Positions 25,544 to 34,465 of a stretch of 48,440 nucleotides of DNA are shown here, piece by piece. Where the stretch lies: positions 1-48,440 of the forward strand of contig JAEOTE010000063.1 of NCBI GenBank assembly GCA_016839945.1, read 5' to 3'. The notes beneath the pieces were generated by a model. The model saw only the letters and a list, made by a program, of their open reading frames with translations, made no database searches and had not been told where the DNA came from. Each line of letters opens with the position of its first letter. Within the stretch, counting starts at the first letter, position 1. The translations under genes were made by a program, and so were the position numbers. Source of the DNA: Candidatus Heimdallarchaeota archaeon (lineage in GTDB: Archaea; Asgardarchaeota; Heimdallarchaeia; Heimdallarchaeales; Heimdallarchaeaceae).

Positions 25544-26764
25544 TTCCTTACCTAATTTCTCAAATGTTCCCAAAGCTAAATCAAGGTCGTCTTTAGTAAG
25601 ACCTGCATTCATCATTACACGTATTCGGGCTGTTCCTCTTGGAACCATTGGAAAAGTAATAGGTAATGCAAAGATTCCTTCGTCTTTAAGTCTGTCACTC
25701 ATTTTCTTTGCTACTTCATTTTCACCACAGATTATAGGAACAATGGCAGTTGGACATTTAGCTGAAGCAGCTGTAATTTCATGATTGAAACCAATATTGA
25801 CTATTTCATTCTTGAAGTAGTTACAATTATCTAGAAGTTTTTCAACAACAGGTATGAAGTGTTCAGAATCTGGATCTAACAATTCCAAAGCTCCAATTGC
25901 TGCTCCTGCAACTGCTGGTGGTTGACTCCCTGAAAGTAAGTAAGATCGACCAGTGTTTCGGAGGAAGTTGATTAAATGTTTAGAACCTACAATAGCTCCA
26001 CCAACAACACCCATAGCCTTACTATAAGTGTTCATCTCAACTTGTACCTTGCCTTGAAGTCCGAAGTGATCAACAATACCTTTGCCTTTCTTATTTCGAC
26101 CTAAAACTCCATCACCATGAGCATCGTCAACAAAAATCATAGCTCCATATTCTTCACTTAGTTTCTGGATTTCATCTAGAGGTGCCATATCCCCATCCAT
26201 ACTGAAAACACCATCTGTGATTACAAGAATTCTTTTCTCTCTATTTTTATCAGCAGCATCTGCTTCTCTTAATCTATCTTCAAGACTCCCCATGTCTACG
26301 TGATCATATATTGTTCTAACAGTTTTTGTTAGACGAACTCCATCAATAATAGAACCATGGTTTAGTTGATCTGAAATTATGAAATCATCTCTTCTTACTA
26401 GGGGAGGAATTGCTCCTTCATTAGCAATAAAACCACTCATCCAAACAATAGATGCTTCTTGTTCCTTGAAATCAGCATGCTTTTGTTCCCATTCCTCATG
26501 AATTGCCATGTTTCCTGCAATTGCGCGAACTGATCCTGAACCTGCACCGTATTTTTCTACTGCCTCTATTGCTTTTTTCTTTAAATGAAGGTGATTCGCT
26601 AAATTTAGATAATTGTTTGAACATAGCATTAGTAGATCTTCCCCATCTACCTTTACTTTGGTTTCAGAGGGAGTCTCTAATTTTCTATGTACCCACTCTC
26701 TACCTTCCTTCTGTATTTGTTTATATTCTTCTTTCAAAAATTTTGTAGGATGTCTCTTTGTCAT
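25529..26764 (-). CDS. Glycine C-acetyltransferase / 8-amino-7-oxononanoate synthase family (alpha-oxoamine synthase)
   Basis: 411 residues from ATG 26764, which follows GGTG by 5 nt; the frame extends 12 codons further without a better start. A PLP fold type I enzyme that condenses an amino acid with an acyl-CoA. Visible: MLCSNNYLNLANH, GSGSVRAIAGN, IVWMSGFIAN, the Asp-His of FVDDAHGDGVLG, and the intact Schiff-base lysine in NTYSKAMGVVGG. The lysine is retained, in contrast to the class V proteins of this window. KBL (threonine breakdown) and BioF (biotin) cannot be told apart from sequence alone; no biotin gene or threonine dehydrogenase is nearby, and KBL-like is the guess. Confidence 0.88.
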   Translation of the reverse strand: MTKRHPTKFLKEEYKQIQKEGREWVHRKLETPSETKVKVDGEDLLMLCSNNYLNLANHLHLKKKAIEAVEKYGAGSGSVRAIAGNMAIHEEWEQKHADFKEQEASIVWMSGFIANEGAIPPLVRRDDFIISDQLNHGSIIDGVRLTKTVRTIYDHVDMGSLEDRLREADAADKNREKRILVITDGVFSMDGDMAPLDEIQKLSEEYGAMIFVDDAHGDGVLGRNKKGKGIVDHFGLQGKVQVEMNTYSKAMGVVGGAIVGSKHLINFLRNTGRSYLLSGSQPPAVAGAAIGALELLDPDSEHFIPVVEKLLDNCNYFKNEIVNIGFNHEITAASAKCPTAIVPIICGENEVAKKMSDRLKDEGIFALPITFPMVPRGTARIRVMMNAGLTKDDLDLALGTFEKLGKELEIF

Positions 26765-26925
26765 ACTAACACCTTTTACTCTACGCTTGATAAAACCCAT
26801 TCCTTTTTATTTTTTACTCTATCAATTCAATGAAAATTCAATTATTTATGCAAAAATCTTAATTACAGCAAAAATTTTTATATTTAAGATTATAAACAAA
26901 TCACAAGCCTATAAAGTTGAGAACA

Positions 26926-28176
26926 ATGGTTTCAGTTAAATATCAAAATATTGGTTGTGCATATGATGATTTTATTGTGGTTCAAGGATTTGATTTAGAA
27001 ATACCTCATGGAACTATAACTACTCTTCTAGGACCTTCTGGGTGCGGTAAAACCACCGTTTTAAGAGCTCTAGCAGGTTTTGTAGAACCTTTTGAAGGTA
27101 ACGTGTTTCTGGGTGATAAGGATATTACAGTTCTTCCTCCTCAAAACAGAAACACAGCGATGATCTTTCAAAATTATGCTTTATGGCCTCATCTTACAAT
27201 CTTTAAAAATGTCGAATATGGATTAAAATTAAGAGAAAGTGAAGAGCAAGCAACCCTAGAAGCACCTTGGTATAGTAAGATTTTTTGGATGACAAAGCCA
27301 TATTACTGGATAAAGAAAATTCCTTATAAAATAGGAACATTTTTTGCTAGATTTAAAAAATCTACTGAATCTAAAGAACCACCCACTACTTATGTGGAAA
27401 AGAAAGCTGCTATTGATAAGAAATATGATTACAGAAGGAAGAAAGTGTTTGATGTACTAAAACTAGTTCATCTTGAAGATCAAGCAGACAAATTACCTAC
27501 ACAATTATCAGGAGGGCAACAACAAAGAATAGCGTTATGTAGAGCAATTGTTGTTGAACCTGATGTACTTCTCTGTGATGAACCTCTCTCTAATTTAGAT
27601 GCTAAACTAAGAAGAGAAATTCGAACAGAAATCCGCTCTATTATAAAGAAAATAGGTATGACAACCGTGTATGTGACACATGATCAAGAAGAAGCTCTTG
27701 CAATAAGTGATAGAATAGCAGTTCTTCATGAAGGGATAATTCAACAATATGGCACCCCTACAGAAGTTTTTTCAGATCCTCAAACTCTCTTTGTTGCACA
27801 ATTTATTGGATCTTCGAGTACTCTGACAGGTAAAGTTGTAGGTAAGAATGAAGCTATATTAGAAAGTGGAGAGACTATTAAATATATAATTAAAGAGGAT
27901 ATCCCTACAGGTACTAGTGTAAGTCTAGTTATTAGACCTGAAAATATACTCTTAGATTCTAAAACAGAGTGCCCTATTGAATATCAAATCAATACAATTG
28001 AATATTTAGGTACAGAAGTTAAAATGACTGGAACTCTGAAAGATGGTACAATTATGCTAGTAGATGTTTTAGAAGATGCTGAAAAATATGCAAAGATGAA
28101 TGTAGGTGACAATGTTACTGGCTACTTAATTCCAGAAGAAGTGTTTGTTTTCGTTGATGGAAAAAGAGTTTATTGA
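26926..28176 (+). CDS. ABC transporter ATP-binding protein (PotA/UgpC-like) with ~75-residue insertion
   Basis: About 416 residues from ATG 26926 (in-frame TTG 26917 is an alternative). Walker A GPSGCGKTT, Q-loop MIFQNYALWPHL, signature LSGGQQQR, Walker B VLLCDEPLSNLD and switch VTHDQEEALAISD are all intact, followed by a TOBE-type C-terminal domain (residues ~290-416). This is the architecture of polyamine, sugar or phosphonate importers. Oddly, between the Q-loop helix (EYGLKLRES) and KVFDVLKLVHLED there are about 75 extra residues, aromatic and basic (WYSKIFWMTKPYYWIKKIPY). No permease or binding protein is adjacent, so its partners are elsewhere. Confidence 0.88.
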   Translation: MVSVKYQNIGCAYDDFIVVQGFDLEIPHGTITTLLGPSGCGKTTVLRALAGFVEPFEGNVFLGDKDITVLPPQNRNTAMIFQNYALWPHLTIFKNVEYGLKLRESEEQATLEAPWYSKIFWMTKPYYWIKKIPYKIGTFFARFKKSTESKEPPTTYVEKKAAIDKKYDYRRKKVFDVLKLVHLEDQADKLPTQLSGGQQQRIALCRAIVVEPDVLLCDEPLSNLDAKLRREIRTEIRSIIKKIGMTTVYVTHDQEEALAISDRIAVLHEGIIQQYGTPTEVFSDPQTLFVAQFIGSSSTLTGKVVGKNEAILESGETIKYIIKEDIPTGTSVSLVIRPENILLDSKTECPIEYQINTIEYLGTEVKMTGTLKDGTIMLVDVLEDAEKYAKMNVGDNVTGYLIPEEVFVFVDGKRVY

Positions 28177-28311
28177 TAACATCCAACTTTCATTTTTTCT
28201 TATTCTATCTTTTAATGTAATCTATTATTTTCATTATTTCTCAAATAAAATTAAAAACAAACATTTTTGATAAGATTTTTAATCTGGTTATCATATTTTT
28301 TTTCGATAAAA

Positions 28312-28992
28312 ATGTTTGAATATGAAAATGTGAAGATTCATTGGTTAGGACATGATGCTTTCTTGATAGAAGCAAAAGGTATGAATATTTATATCGATCC
28401 ATATAAATTAGCTAAATCTGGATTACCTAAAGCTGATATTATTATTTCTAGTCATGAACATTTCGATCACTGTAATTCTGAAGCTATAAATGAAGTTTCC
28501 AGTGAAAATACAATCCTAATTGGACCGAAAATTACTCAAAGTATACTGACTGATCAAATCGAGAAAAAAAGAGAAGTCTTGGAGTTGAATCCTGGAGAAC
28601 ATCTTGACGTTGAAGAAATAAAGATAACAGCTGTTCCAGCATACAATATCCATAGATTTCGAGATCCTGAAACAAAAACTCCTTTTCATCCAAAATCATC
28701 AGGTCATATAGGTCCTATTCTGAACATCGATGGAACTAGAATCTACCATGCAGGTGATACTGATAAAATTCCAGAAATGGAAAATCTTAAACCAACAATT
28801 GCCCTAATTCCTATTTCAGGTACCTATGTCATGGATGTTCCTGAAGCTGTTGAAGCTGCCAAGGAAATCAAAGCTGATATTACAATTCCAATGCATATAG
28901 GAAGAGGAATCGGTGAACTATCATTTGTTGATGAATTTAAAGCAAAGCTACCAGAGATGAAAGTTGAGATATTAGATTTGGAAGAAGATTAA
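28312..28992 (+). CDS. Metallo-beta-lactamase fold hydrolase (UPF0173-like)
   Basis: 226 residues from ATG 28312; the frame extends back to TTG 28267 but that adds an unlikely hydrophobic tail. The start KIHWLGHDAFLIEA, the zinc motif SHEHFDHC (HxHxDH), YHAGDTDKIPEM and the terminal IPMHIG fit the UlaG/UPF0173 branch of the MBL superfamily. These are metal-dependent hydrolases of uncertain substrate. The stop is 7 nt from the stop of the convergent gene at 29000. Confidence 0.85.
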   Translation: MFEYENVKIHWLGHDAFLIEAKGMNIYIDPYKLAKSGLPKADIIISSHEHFDHCNSEAINEVSSENTILIGPKITQSILTDQIEKKREVLELNPGEHLDVEEIKITAVPAYNIHRFRDPETKTPFHPKSSGHIGPILNIDGTRIYHAGDTDKIPEMENLKPTIALIPISGTYVMDVPEAVEAAKEIKADITIPMHIGRGIGELSFVDEFKAKLPEMKVEILDLEED

Positions 28993-28999
28993 GTTCAAG

Positions 29000-30139
29000 C
29001 TAGCTCTTTTTTTCTTTTTTCTCATCTTTTTCTTCATACTCCCAAGGGCAAATTACATCAACTGTATTTTCTACGAGGAATGAAGCTATTTCACTATTCG
29101 GATAACATCTTATGTCATCATAGAATGCCATTATAGTCCCAAAATCTGGGGCAAGAATTGTTTCTTTAACTTCACCAAAAATATCATGAACCACAGCTAT
29201 AGCTTCACCCTTTTGAACAATTTCTCCATGCTTTACAACTGGTATATAGAACCCAGATTCTTTTGTTCTTATCAGAATTTCTCTCCATAATTTCTCTTTT
29301 AATACTGGTATAGATTTTATTGCTTCTGTTTCACCATCTATTATTTTTGACCATTTCAAAACATTTAGAACAGCAATTTTAGCAGCTTTTATAATATCCA
29401 AATCTACTAAATTGGAGGAGCCTAATTCTACGGTGAAACTGGGTTTTCTATTCTTATTTAGAAAACTTCCAGTTGTTGATCTGTGTAGATCTTGTCTAAA
29501 ATAATGTTTAGGAGGATCTTCAAAAACAATAGTAAAACCAAATGCTTTTACCATCTCATGTGCTTGATCGAAAAGCTGTTGTGCTTTCTCCTTCTCTCCT
29601 TCTTTCTCTTCATCATAGTAAACTCTGTCTATATATGAATAAGGAAATGATCTTACAGAATGACAATGTAGATCAATAAAATAATCAAATTGATCAAAAT
29701 ATTCTGCGAATTTCTTGTAGAAAGATTCTTGTATACTCGGGTGCTTTTTGGGATCTAGATTTTCATCATAAGGGTCATCATATTTCAATTTGGGTTCTTT
29801 TTTCGGTTTAGGATCAGGCCATAATCTGTTTGGATCTGCCCTGTCATAAAAGGGAGATCTTGTTAAAGTAAGAAGTCCTGCTGGATTTAATGTTGGGATG
29901 ATTACAACAGTTCCTTTCATTGTAGCAGGATCAAGTTCCTTGATTACTTCCTGAAGTGTCACTAAACCATGAACTTCATCACCATGTATATTACCACTTA
30001 GAAGAAAATTTGCACCATCTTCATTTCCTTCTATCAGAACAATTGGAAGTTTTTCTTTTGTACCATGAGGATATTCAAACATGTCAACATAACCGAAAAC
30101 TTTCTCTCCTTTTTTACTCTCAAGATTAAACATTTTCAT
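29000..30139 (-). CDS. Succinylglutamate desuccinylase/aspartoacylase family zinc deacylase
   Basis: 379 residues from ATG 30139 (in-frame TTG 30148 upstream, ATG 30133 two codons later). M14-like zinc hydrolase: the first metal pair is in LSGNIHGDEVHG (HxxE), the NPAGLLTLTR and DPNRLWPDP segments follow, and the third ligand is in IDLHCHS. The C-terminal ~110 residues (HGEIVQKGEAIAVVHDIFGE) form the beta-barrel typical of AstE/AspA-like proteins. It probably removes an acyl group from an amino acid or a related small molecule. It is divergent from the MFS permease at 30317, which could carry the substrate or product; that link is only positional. Confidence 0.82.
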   Translation of the reverse strand: MKMFNLESKKGEKVFGYVDMFEYPHGTKEKLPIVLIEGNEDGANFLLSGNIHGDEVHGLVTLQEVIKELDPATMKGTVVIIPTLNPAGLLTLTRSPFYDRADPNRLWPDPKPKKEPKLKYDDPYDENLDPKKHPSIQESFYKKFAEYFDQFDYFIDLHCHSVRSFPYSYIDRVYYDEEKEGEKEKAQQLFDQAHEMVKAFGFTIVFEDPPKHYFRQDLHRSTTGSFLNKNRKPSFTVELGSSNLVDLDIIKAAKIAVLNVLKWSKIIDGETEAIKSIPVLKEKLWREILIRTKESGFYIPVVKHGEIVQKGEAIAVVHDIFGEVKETILAPDFGTIMAFYDDIRCYPNSEIASFLVENTVDVICPWEYEEKDEKKEKKS

Positions 30140-30279
30140 GGGATTCAAAGTGAAAGATAAATAGATATATTTAGATTTTACTCAAAACAAGCCTTTTCTT
30201 AAGAAATTTTAAAATTATATTATTAATTATGTCGATATTGTTTCTTTTAAATACCTGTTTGATAAATTCCAGATGAAGT

Positions 30280-30289
30280 TTTATAAATA
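30280..30289 (+). promoter_or_regulatory. TATA box for the 30317 permease
   Basis: TTTATAAATA is centred about 31 nt before ATG 30317, predicting a leader of only a few nucleotides. Confidence 0.45.
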
Positions 30290-30316
30290 AGTCAAAATTT
30301 CATGAGATAGATTATT

Positions 30317-31741
30317 ATGAGTAATTCAGGTGATATTACTGTAATTGAAGCTAAGGACACAAGTATGAGAAATGTTCTTCTTTGGAGTAGCTATGATGCT
30401 GCAGACACGCTTTTTAGTCAAGGAATTCTTAGTATTGTCTTTCAACCTTTAGTTTTGCTTTTAGCTTTTGAAGGTGGAATTCTAAACTATTGGACTGCAT
30501 TTGCTTTGATGAGTACTTTTATGGCCGTTTCTAACCTATTAGTTGCAGTTTTAGGACCAGTAATCGGTGCACTAAGTGATACTATAGGAAGAAGAAAACC
30601 TGCTGTTCTAATTTCAGCTGGCATAATGTGTTTAACGACATTAGGATTTATGGTCTGGAGAAACTTCTGGTGGCTATGTATAATGTTCGTGATTGCTAAT
30701 TTTGGTTATCAAACAGGACGAATGTCTTATGATTCAATGATTCCTTTTATTTCAAAAACAGAAGAAAGAGGAAAAACTTCAGGTATATCAGGATCTTTAA
30801 GCTTTATTGGAACATTCGCTGGTATTTTTCTTGGAATGCTAGCATATGGTGAGGATTTTGGAATATGGTCTTCATACAGTGAACCTGAGAAAGTTTTTTC
30901 AGGAGCAGAAACTGTAGAATACACAGGTCTCTTTTATTTAATACCAATAGTAGTAGGTGTGATTATCCTGTTTTCCATACCATTCTTGTTTAGCAAAGAA
31001 AAAATCAATCCAAATGAAAATGGTTTCAGCGAAAATCTGGGCATTGCATTGAAAAATTATAAAACAACATTTAAAGAGATTTTTGCTGCTAAAAACAAAA
31101 ATGCATTATTCTTCATACTAGGTTGGTTTTTTGTAACAGATGCTGCAAATACAACTATTCTTTACATGCAGTTAGTGATGGTAGATGGAGCAGGAACAAC
31201 TCCTACACAAGCTCTCTATATCATTGGAGCTGGTGGGCTATTATGTATGGTTGGTGCTATTCTCGTAGGATTACTATTAGATAAATGGGGTCCAAAAAAG
31301 AATTTTGTAATAAACATTGTTGCTTGGTTCATAGCAGTTACAATAGCAATTCTTGCATGTATTGAGGTTAATAATACTCATATTGTCCCATGGCAAATTC
31401 TTTTCCCTGTTTCATTCTTTATTGGAATAGGTTTCGGAGGATTATGGCTTATAGGAAGGCAATTTGTCTTTGAAGTTGCACCTCCTGATAGAGTTACCCA
31501 ATATCAGGGTTTCAAACAAATAGCTGGAAGAGTTAGTGCAATTATCAGTCCATTGATGTTTCTTGGATTTCTTGGACTTGGAGCATTACTCGGTTTAAGT
31601 ATTTCAAATCAATATGCAATCGCTTTAGCTCCATTATTACTGTTCTTTATTATTGGATATCTGATAATAAGAAAATATGTGAGTGTTCACAAAGAATATC
31701 TTGCTGGAGAAAGAGCTCCATATAAAAAATTGGAGCAATAA
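30317..31741 (+). CDS. MFS transporter, Atg22/UMF1-like
   Basis: 474 residues with 12 predicted transmembrane helices. The MFS loop 2-3 motif is GALSDTIGRRKP near residue 90, and a matching GLLLDKWGPKKN follows near residue 318. The first helix region WSSYDAADTLFSQGI resembles the Y-D-x-A-x-x motif of the UMF1/Atg22 group, which includes amino-acid effluxers. The substrate cannot be inferred. A pyrimidine-rich tract (31743-31768) after the stop may terminate the transcript. Confidence 0.85.
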   Translation: MSNSGDITVIEAKDTSMRNVLLWSSYDAADTLFSQGILSIVFQPLVLLLAFEGGILNYWTAFALMSTFMAVSNLLVAVLGPVIGALSDTIGRRKPAVLISAGIMCLTTLGFMVWRNFWWLCIMFVIANFGYQTGRMSYDSMIPFISKTEERGKTSGISGSLSFIGTFAGIFLGMLAYGEDFGIWSSYSEPEKVFSGAETVEYTGLFYLIPIVVGVIILFSIPFLFSKEKINPNENGFSENLGIALKNYKTTFKEIFAAKNKNALFFILGWFFVTDAANTTILYMQLVMVDGAGTTPTQALYIIGAGGLLCMVGAILVGLLLDKWGPKKNFVINIVAWFIAVTIAILACIEVNNTHIVPWQILFPVSFFIGIGFGGLWLIGRQFVFEVAPPDRVTQYQGFKQIAGRVSAIISPLMFLGFLGLGALLGLSISNQYAIALAPLLLFFIIGYLIIRKYVSVHKEYLAGERAPYKKLEQ

Positions 31742-31899
31742 GATTTTCTCTTTTTCTCTCCTTTTTTCAATATTTTAAGGTAAAAAGATTTTTGTCGGAA
31801 GTTGCTTTTTCTTAGCTTTTTAATTGATAAAAAAGAAATATAAGCAAATTTTTTTTAACTAGATAGTCAACACTAATTTAACATTGTTGTGAAAATCAA

Positions 31900-32793
31900 A
31901 TGAGATCATCCGAGTTAACTCCTGAGGAAAAAATACTCAAAAAAATCAAAGAATCGTATGACGAAGAATTAGATTCCTTGGTACAAATTAGTGAGGATCA
32001 GGAGTTACAAGAGGTTTATATCAAAGAACTTCTTGACAGGAATAAATCTTTACTTGAATCACTAGGAAAAGTCAAATTACTTGTTGAGAGATTACTTACT
32101 CAAAATAAAGAATTTAAGAATCGAGTAGAGATTCTCGAAAATGAGATTAAAACACAAAATAGCAACGGTGTCAAAGTAGTTTCTCTGGAACGCTATAGAG
32201 AAATGCAGAACAATGCAAATGAACTAGGAAGAAGTCTTCCTAAACTTATAAAACTCATTAAACTTCTAAATCAAGAAAACAAATTACTCAAAGATAAATA
32301 TTCTACTCTTGAGGATGAGTTTGAGGATTTGATTAGCGAAAAAGACGATTTAACTGAAAAGATAGAAGGCTTGAATCAACAATCACAACAAGAAAAAATT
32401 GCAGAACTTGCAGAACTCTTTCCAAGTGAAGAAATTGCAGAAAAAATTGCTAAATCATTAGTGACTAGCAGTACAACTCAAGAGTTGCTTTCAAATGGTA
32501 TCGAAATAGCAGCAGATGAAACGAAAAGTATTGAACAACAAGCTAGAGTTGATTTGAATAAAGTTGCAGGTTTTAGTAATGAGCAGATTTCTAAATTAGT
32601 AGACCTTGTTGTTGAAATAAATGAGAAAATAGAAAATCTCAGTGGAACAATGGTAATTGCTTCACCAACAAGAAGAAGAGCTGATTTAGATTTATCAGGT
32701 ACAATAACTGATGGGGAGATTGAAAAATCAGAAGAACCTCCAGATAGACCTGATCTTGAAGAAGTTCTAGATGATATTCTTATCTCTGGATAG
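31900..32793 (+). CDS. Coiled-coil protein of unknown function
   Basis: 297 residues. Residues ~10-165 are a long heptad-rich coiled coil (LEILENEIKTQ and LLNQENKLLKDKYSTLEDE-type stretches). A compact helical part follows (residues ~165-245, LAELFPSEEIAEKIAKSL), then a Pro/Arg/Asp-rich disordered tail. The tail ends in an acidic helix (DLEEVLDDILISG), which could be a short partner-binding motif. No membrane segment. The 107-residue amphipathic middle with SLERYREMQNN resembles structural or scaffold proteins but matches no family I can name. Cotranscription with the next gene is possible (59-nt gap). Confidence 0.65.
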   Translation: MRSSELTPEEKILKKIKESYDEELDSLVQISEDQELQEVYIKELLDRNKSLLESLGKVKLLVERLLTQNKEFKNRVEILENEIKTQNSNGVKVVSLERYREMQNNANELGRSLPKLIKLIKLLNQENKLLKDKYSTLEDEFEDLISEKDDLTEKIEGLNQQSQQEKIAELAELFPSEEIAEKIAKSLVTSSTTQELLSNGIEIAADETKSIEQQARVDLNKVAGFSNEQISKLVDLVVEINEKIENLSGTMVIASPTRRRADLDLSGTITDGEIEKSEEPPDRPDLEEVLDDILISG

Positions 32794-32852
32794 ATCTTTA
32801 CATTATTCATTTTTAAAAAAGATTTAAGAAAGGTGTTTGTTGAGAATCCTTC

Positions 32853-33296
32853 ATGTCTGAAAATCAAACATTTACATACGAAATAAATCTGAAAAGAAAA
32901 GAGAAATATAAGTTTGAAGTGGATTTTGGAAAAGATACTATACCCTCTCTAAATTTAGATGAACCTAAGGAAGTTCCTGGTGGGGAAGAAACTGGTCCAA
33001 ATGCATCCATGCTATTAGGTGCTGCAGTTGGTAATTGCCTTTCAGCTTCATTGATTTTCTGTTTAGAGAAGAAACGCATTCCACTTATAGATATAAAATC
33101 GAAAGTAACTCTAAAAAGGCAAAGGAATGAAAAAGGATTCTGGAGAATTTCTGAGATAAATGTAGAGATATTTCCAAAATTTTTAGATGATGAAAAAACT
33201 GACCATGATAGATGTATAGAAATTTTCAAGAACTATTGTATTGTTTCTAGAAGCGTTGAAACAGGAATTCCTATAAATGTGGATGTTATCTGTTGA
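32853..33296 (+). CDS. OsmC/Ohr-family protein
   Basis: 147 residues, the usual size. Both redox cysteines of the family appear: GNCLSASLIFCLEKK near residue 63 and NYCIVSRSVETGIP near residue 130. The N-terminal beta-sheet half has PGGEETGPNASMLLGAAV. OsmC-like proteins reduce organic hydroperoxides with a Cys pair, and others are thiol-dependent proteins of unknown substrate. The protein lacks a signal peptide and should act in the cytoplasm. A possible structured RNA region follows its stop. Confidence 0.82.
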   Translation: MSENQTFTYEINLKRKEKYKFEVDFGKDTIPSLNLDEPKEVPGGEETGPNASMLLGAAVGNCLSASLIFCLEKKRIPLIDIKSKVTLKRQRNEKGFWRISEINVEIFPKFLDDEKTDHDRCIEIFKNYCIVSRSVETGIPINVDVIC

Positions 33297-33319
33297 TTTT
33301 TATTTAGAAAAGAAATAAT

Positions 33320-33387
33320 GAGAGTTTCAGACCCTATTTTTTTCGCATGAGTCTACTTAAAGTAGTGCATGGTCATCACTAACTCTC
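33320..33387. ncRNA. Candidate structured RNA (nested stem)
   Basis: GAGAGTT (33320-33326) pairs perfectly with AACTCTC (33381-33387). Inside, GACC (33330-33333) pairs with GGTC (33371-33374), ATG (33347-33349) with CAT (33368-33370), and CTAC (33353-33356) with GTAG (33362-33365). The pairs nest without crossing, leaving a 13-nt bulge on one side. It lies in the 227-nt gap between OsmC and the 33524 gene. Transcription is not shown. Confidence 0.25.
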
Positions 33388-33523
33388 AAAGATAGCTTAA
33401 AACAATACCTAATATGAATTTCGTTTAGGAGCAGAAAATAATTTCAAATAAATTCTCAGAAATTTTTTATTAATAAAGGAAAAGACATAAATATATAATA
33501 CAGAAATAATACAACGTAAAAAA

Positions 33524-34402
33524 TTGGTGATTAAAATTACACCTAAAAGTAATTCTAGCAGAACATCTAATGTTTATACTATAAATCTACCATCAAGATT
33601 TAAAGATGGTGTAATGGAAGAATCTCAGAAATTTGGTGGAGCTAGTCAATTAATAACAATGACATTAGGAGACTTAGCGTCACGTTTGGGGAAAACACAA
33701 AACCGTTTGGAAATAATGCAAGAGCTTAATGACTATATCAAACTAGAAATTCTTCTAATGCGAAAATTCGAAGAGGAATCAAAATCAAAAAAAGATTCCA
33801 AATTATCATTTCGTATCAAAGATGAAATAAGCAATGAATGTTTGAATATGATAAAGAAAAAAACTGGATGGACTACATCTAAATCTGTTCGGATTTCCCT
33901 ACTATGGTATCTTTATGCTAATTTTGATGATTTCGTTGCAAATGATTCATATGTACCTCTATTGAATTGTCCTCACTGTGGATTTAAAACACATGATCAA
34001 CGTACTCTTGGAGTTCATGTCCAAGAACTACATGAAAATGTTTGCCCATATTGTGGTACACGATATCCAATAAATGAAGGTCACTCCTGCCCTGAAAAGG
34101 AAAAAGCTGAGATAGCTGCTGCGTCACAAACTAAAATTGATCAATTTACTTCTGTTCCAATAGCAGATACAGAACTAGAAGAAACTAAGCTTCTACAAGA
34201 GCTTGGGTTAGATGATTTAGAATCCTTAGGACGTACTGAAGATAAGATTCCAGAGATAGATAGAAGTGAATTGAAAGAGATAATTGAAGAAAGATTAAAG
34301 GAAAGGAAAGCAAAGAAAGATAAAGATGAGAAAATAGATCAACTGCAATCTGAAATTTCCGAAATCTTAGAATCATTAAAAGAAGATGGACTCATAGAAT
34401 AG
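33524..34402 (+). CDS. Putative DNA-binding regulator: RHH-like segment plus two zinc fingers
   Basis: 292 residues. N-terminal NVYTINLPSRFKD and, near residue 100, LSFRIKDEISNECLNMIKKK followed by SKSVRISLLWYL both read like strand-helix-helix (ribbon-helix-helix) elements. Next is a classical C2H2 finger CPHCGF...HVQELH (C-x2-C-x12-H-x4-H), then CPYCGTRYPINEGHSC, a second Cys/His site. The tail (from ~residue 205) is a charged coiled coil. A transcription regulator is inferred. There is no early ATG: TTG 33524 or GTG 33527 sits about 26 nt from TATATAATA at 33490-33498, so initiation at a leaderless TTG/GTG is likely. Confidence 0.68.
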   Translation: MVIKITPKSNSSRTSNVYTINLPSRFKDGVMEESQKFGGASQLITMTLGDLASRLGKTQNRLEIMQELNDYIKLEILLMRKFEEESKSKKDSKLSFRIKDEISNECLNMIKKKTGWTTSKSVRISLLWYLYANFDDFVANDSYVPLLNCPHCGFKTHDQRTLGVHVQELHENVCPYCGTRYPINEGHSCPEKEKAEIAAASQTKIDQFTSVPIADTELEETKLLQELGLDDLESLGRTEDKIPEIDRSELKEIIEERLKERKAKKDKDEKIDQLQSEISEILESLKEDGLIE

Positions 34403-34465
34403 ATTTTTCCTTTATGGCAAAGATAATATAAACTTAATGAAATATATAATCTTGGAGTATTCTAA

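Noticed and set aside
25529..26764. PLP-lysine loss in the KBL/BioF-like enzyme
   Set aside because: The Lys of NTYSKAMGVVGG is present, so this PLP enzyme looks normal and does not share the trend seen in the class V proteins.
32864..33229. 121-codon minus-strand frame opposite osmC
   Set aside because: Antisense to a clearly recognised OsmC gene; no promoter or recognisable domain.
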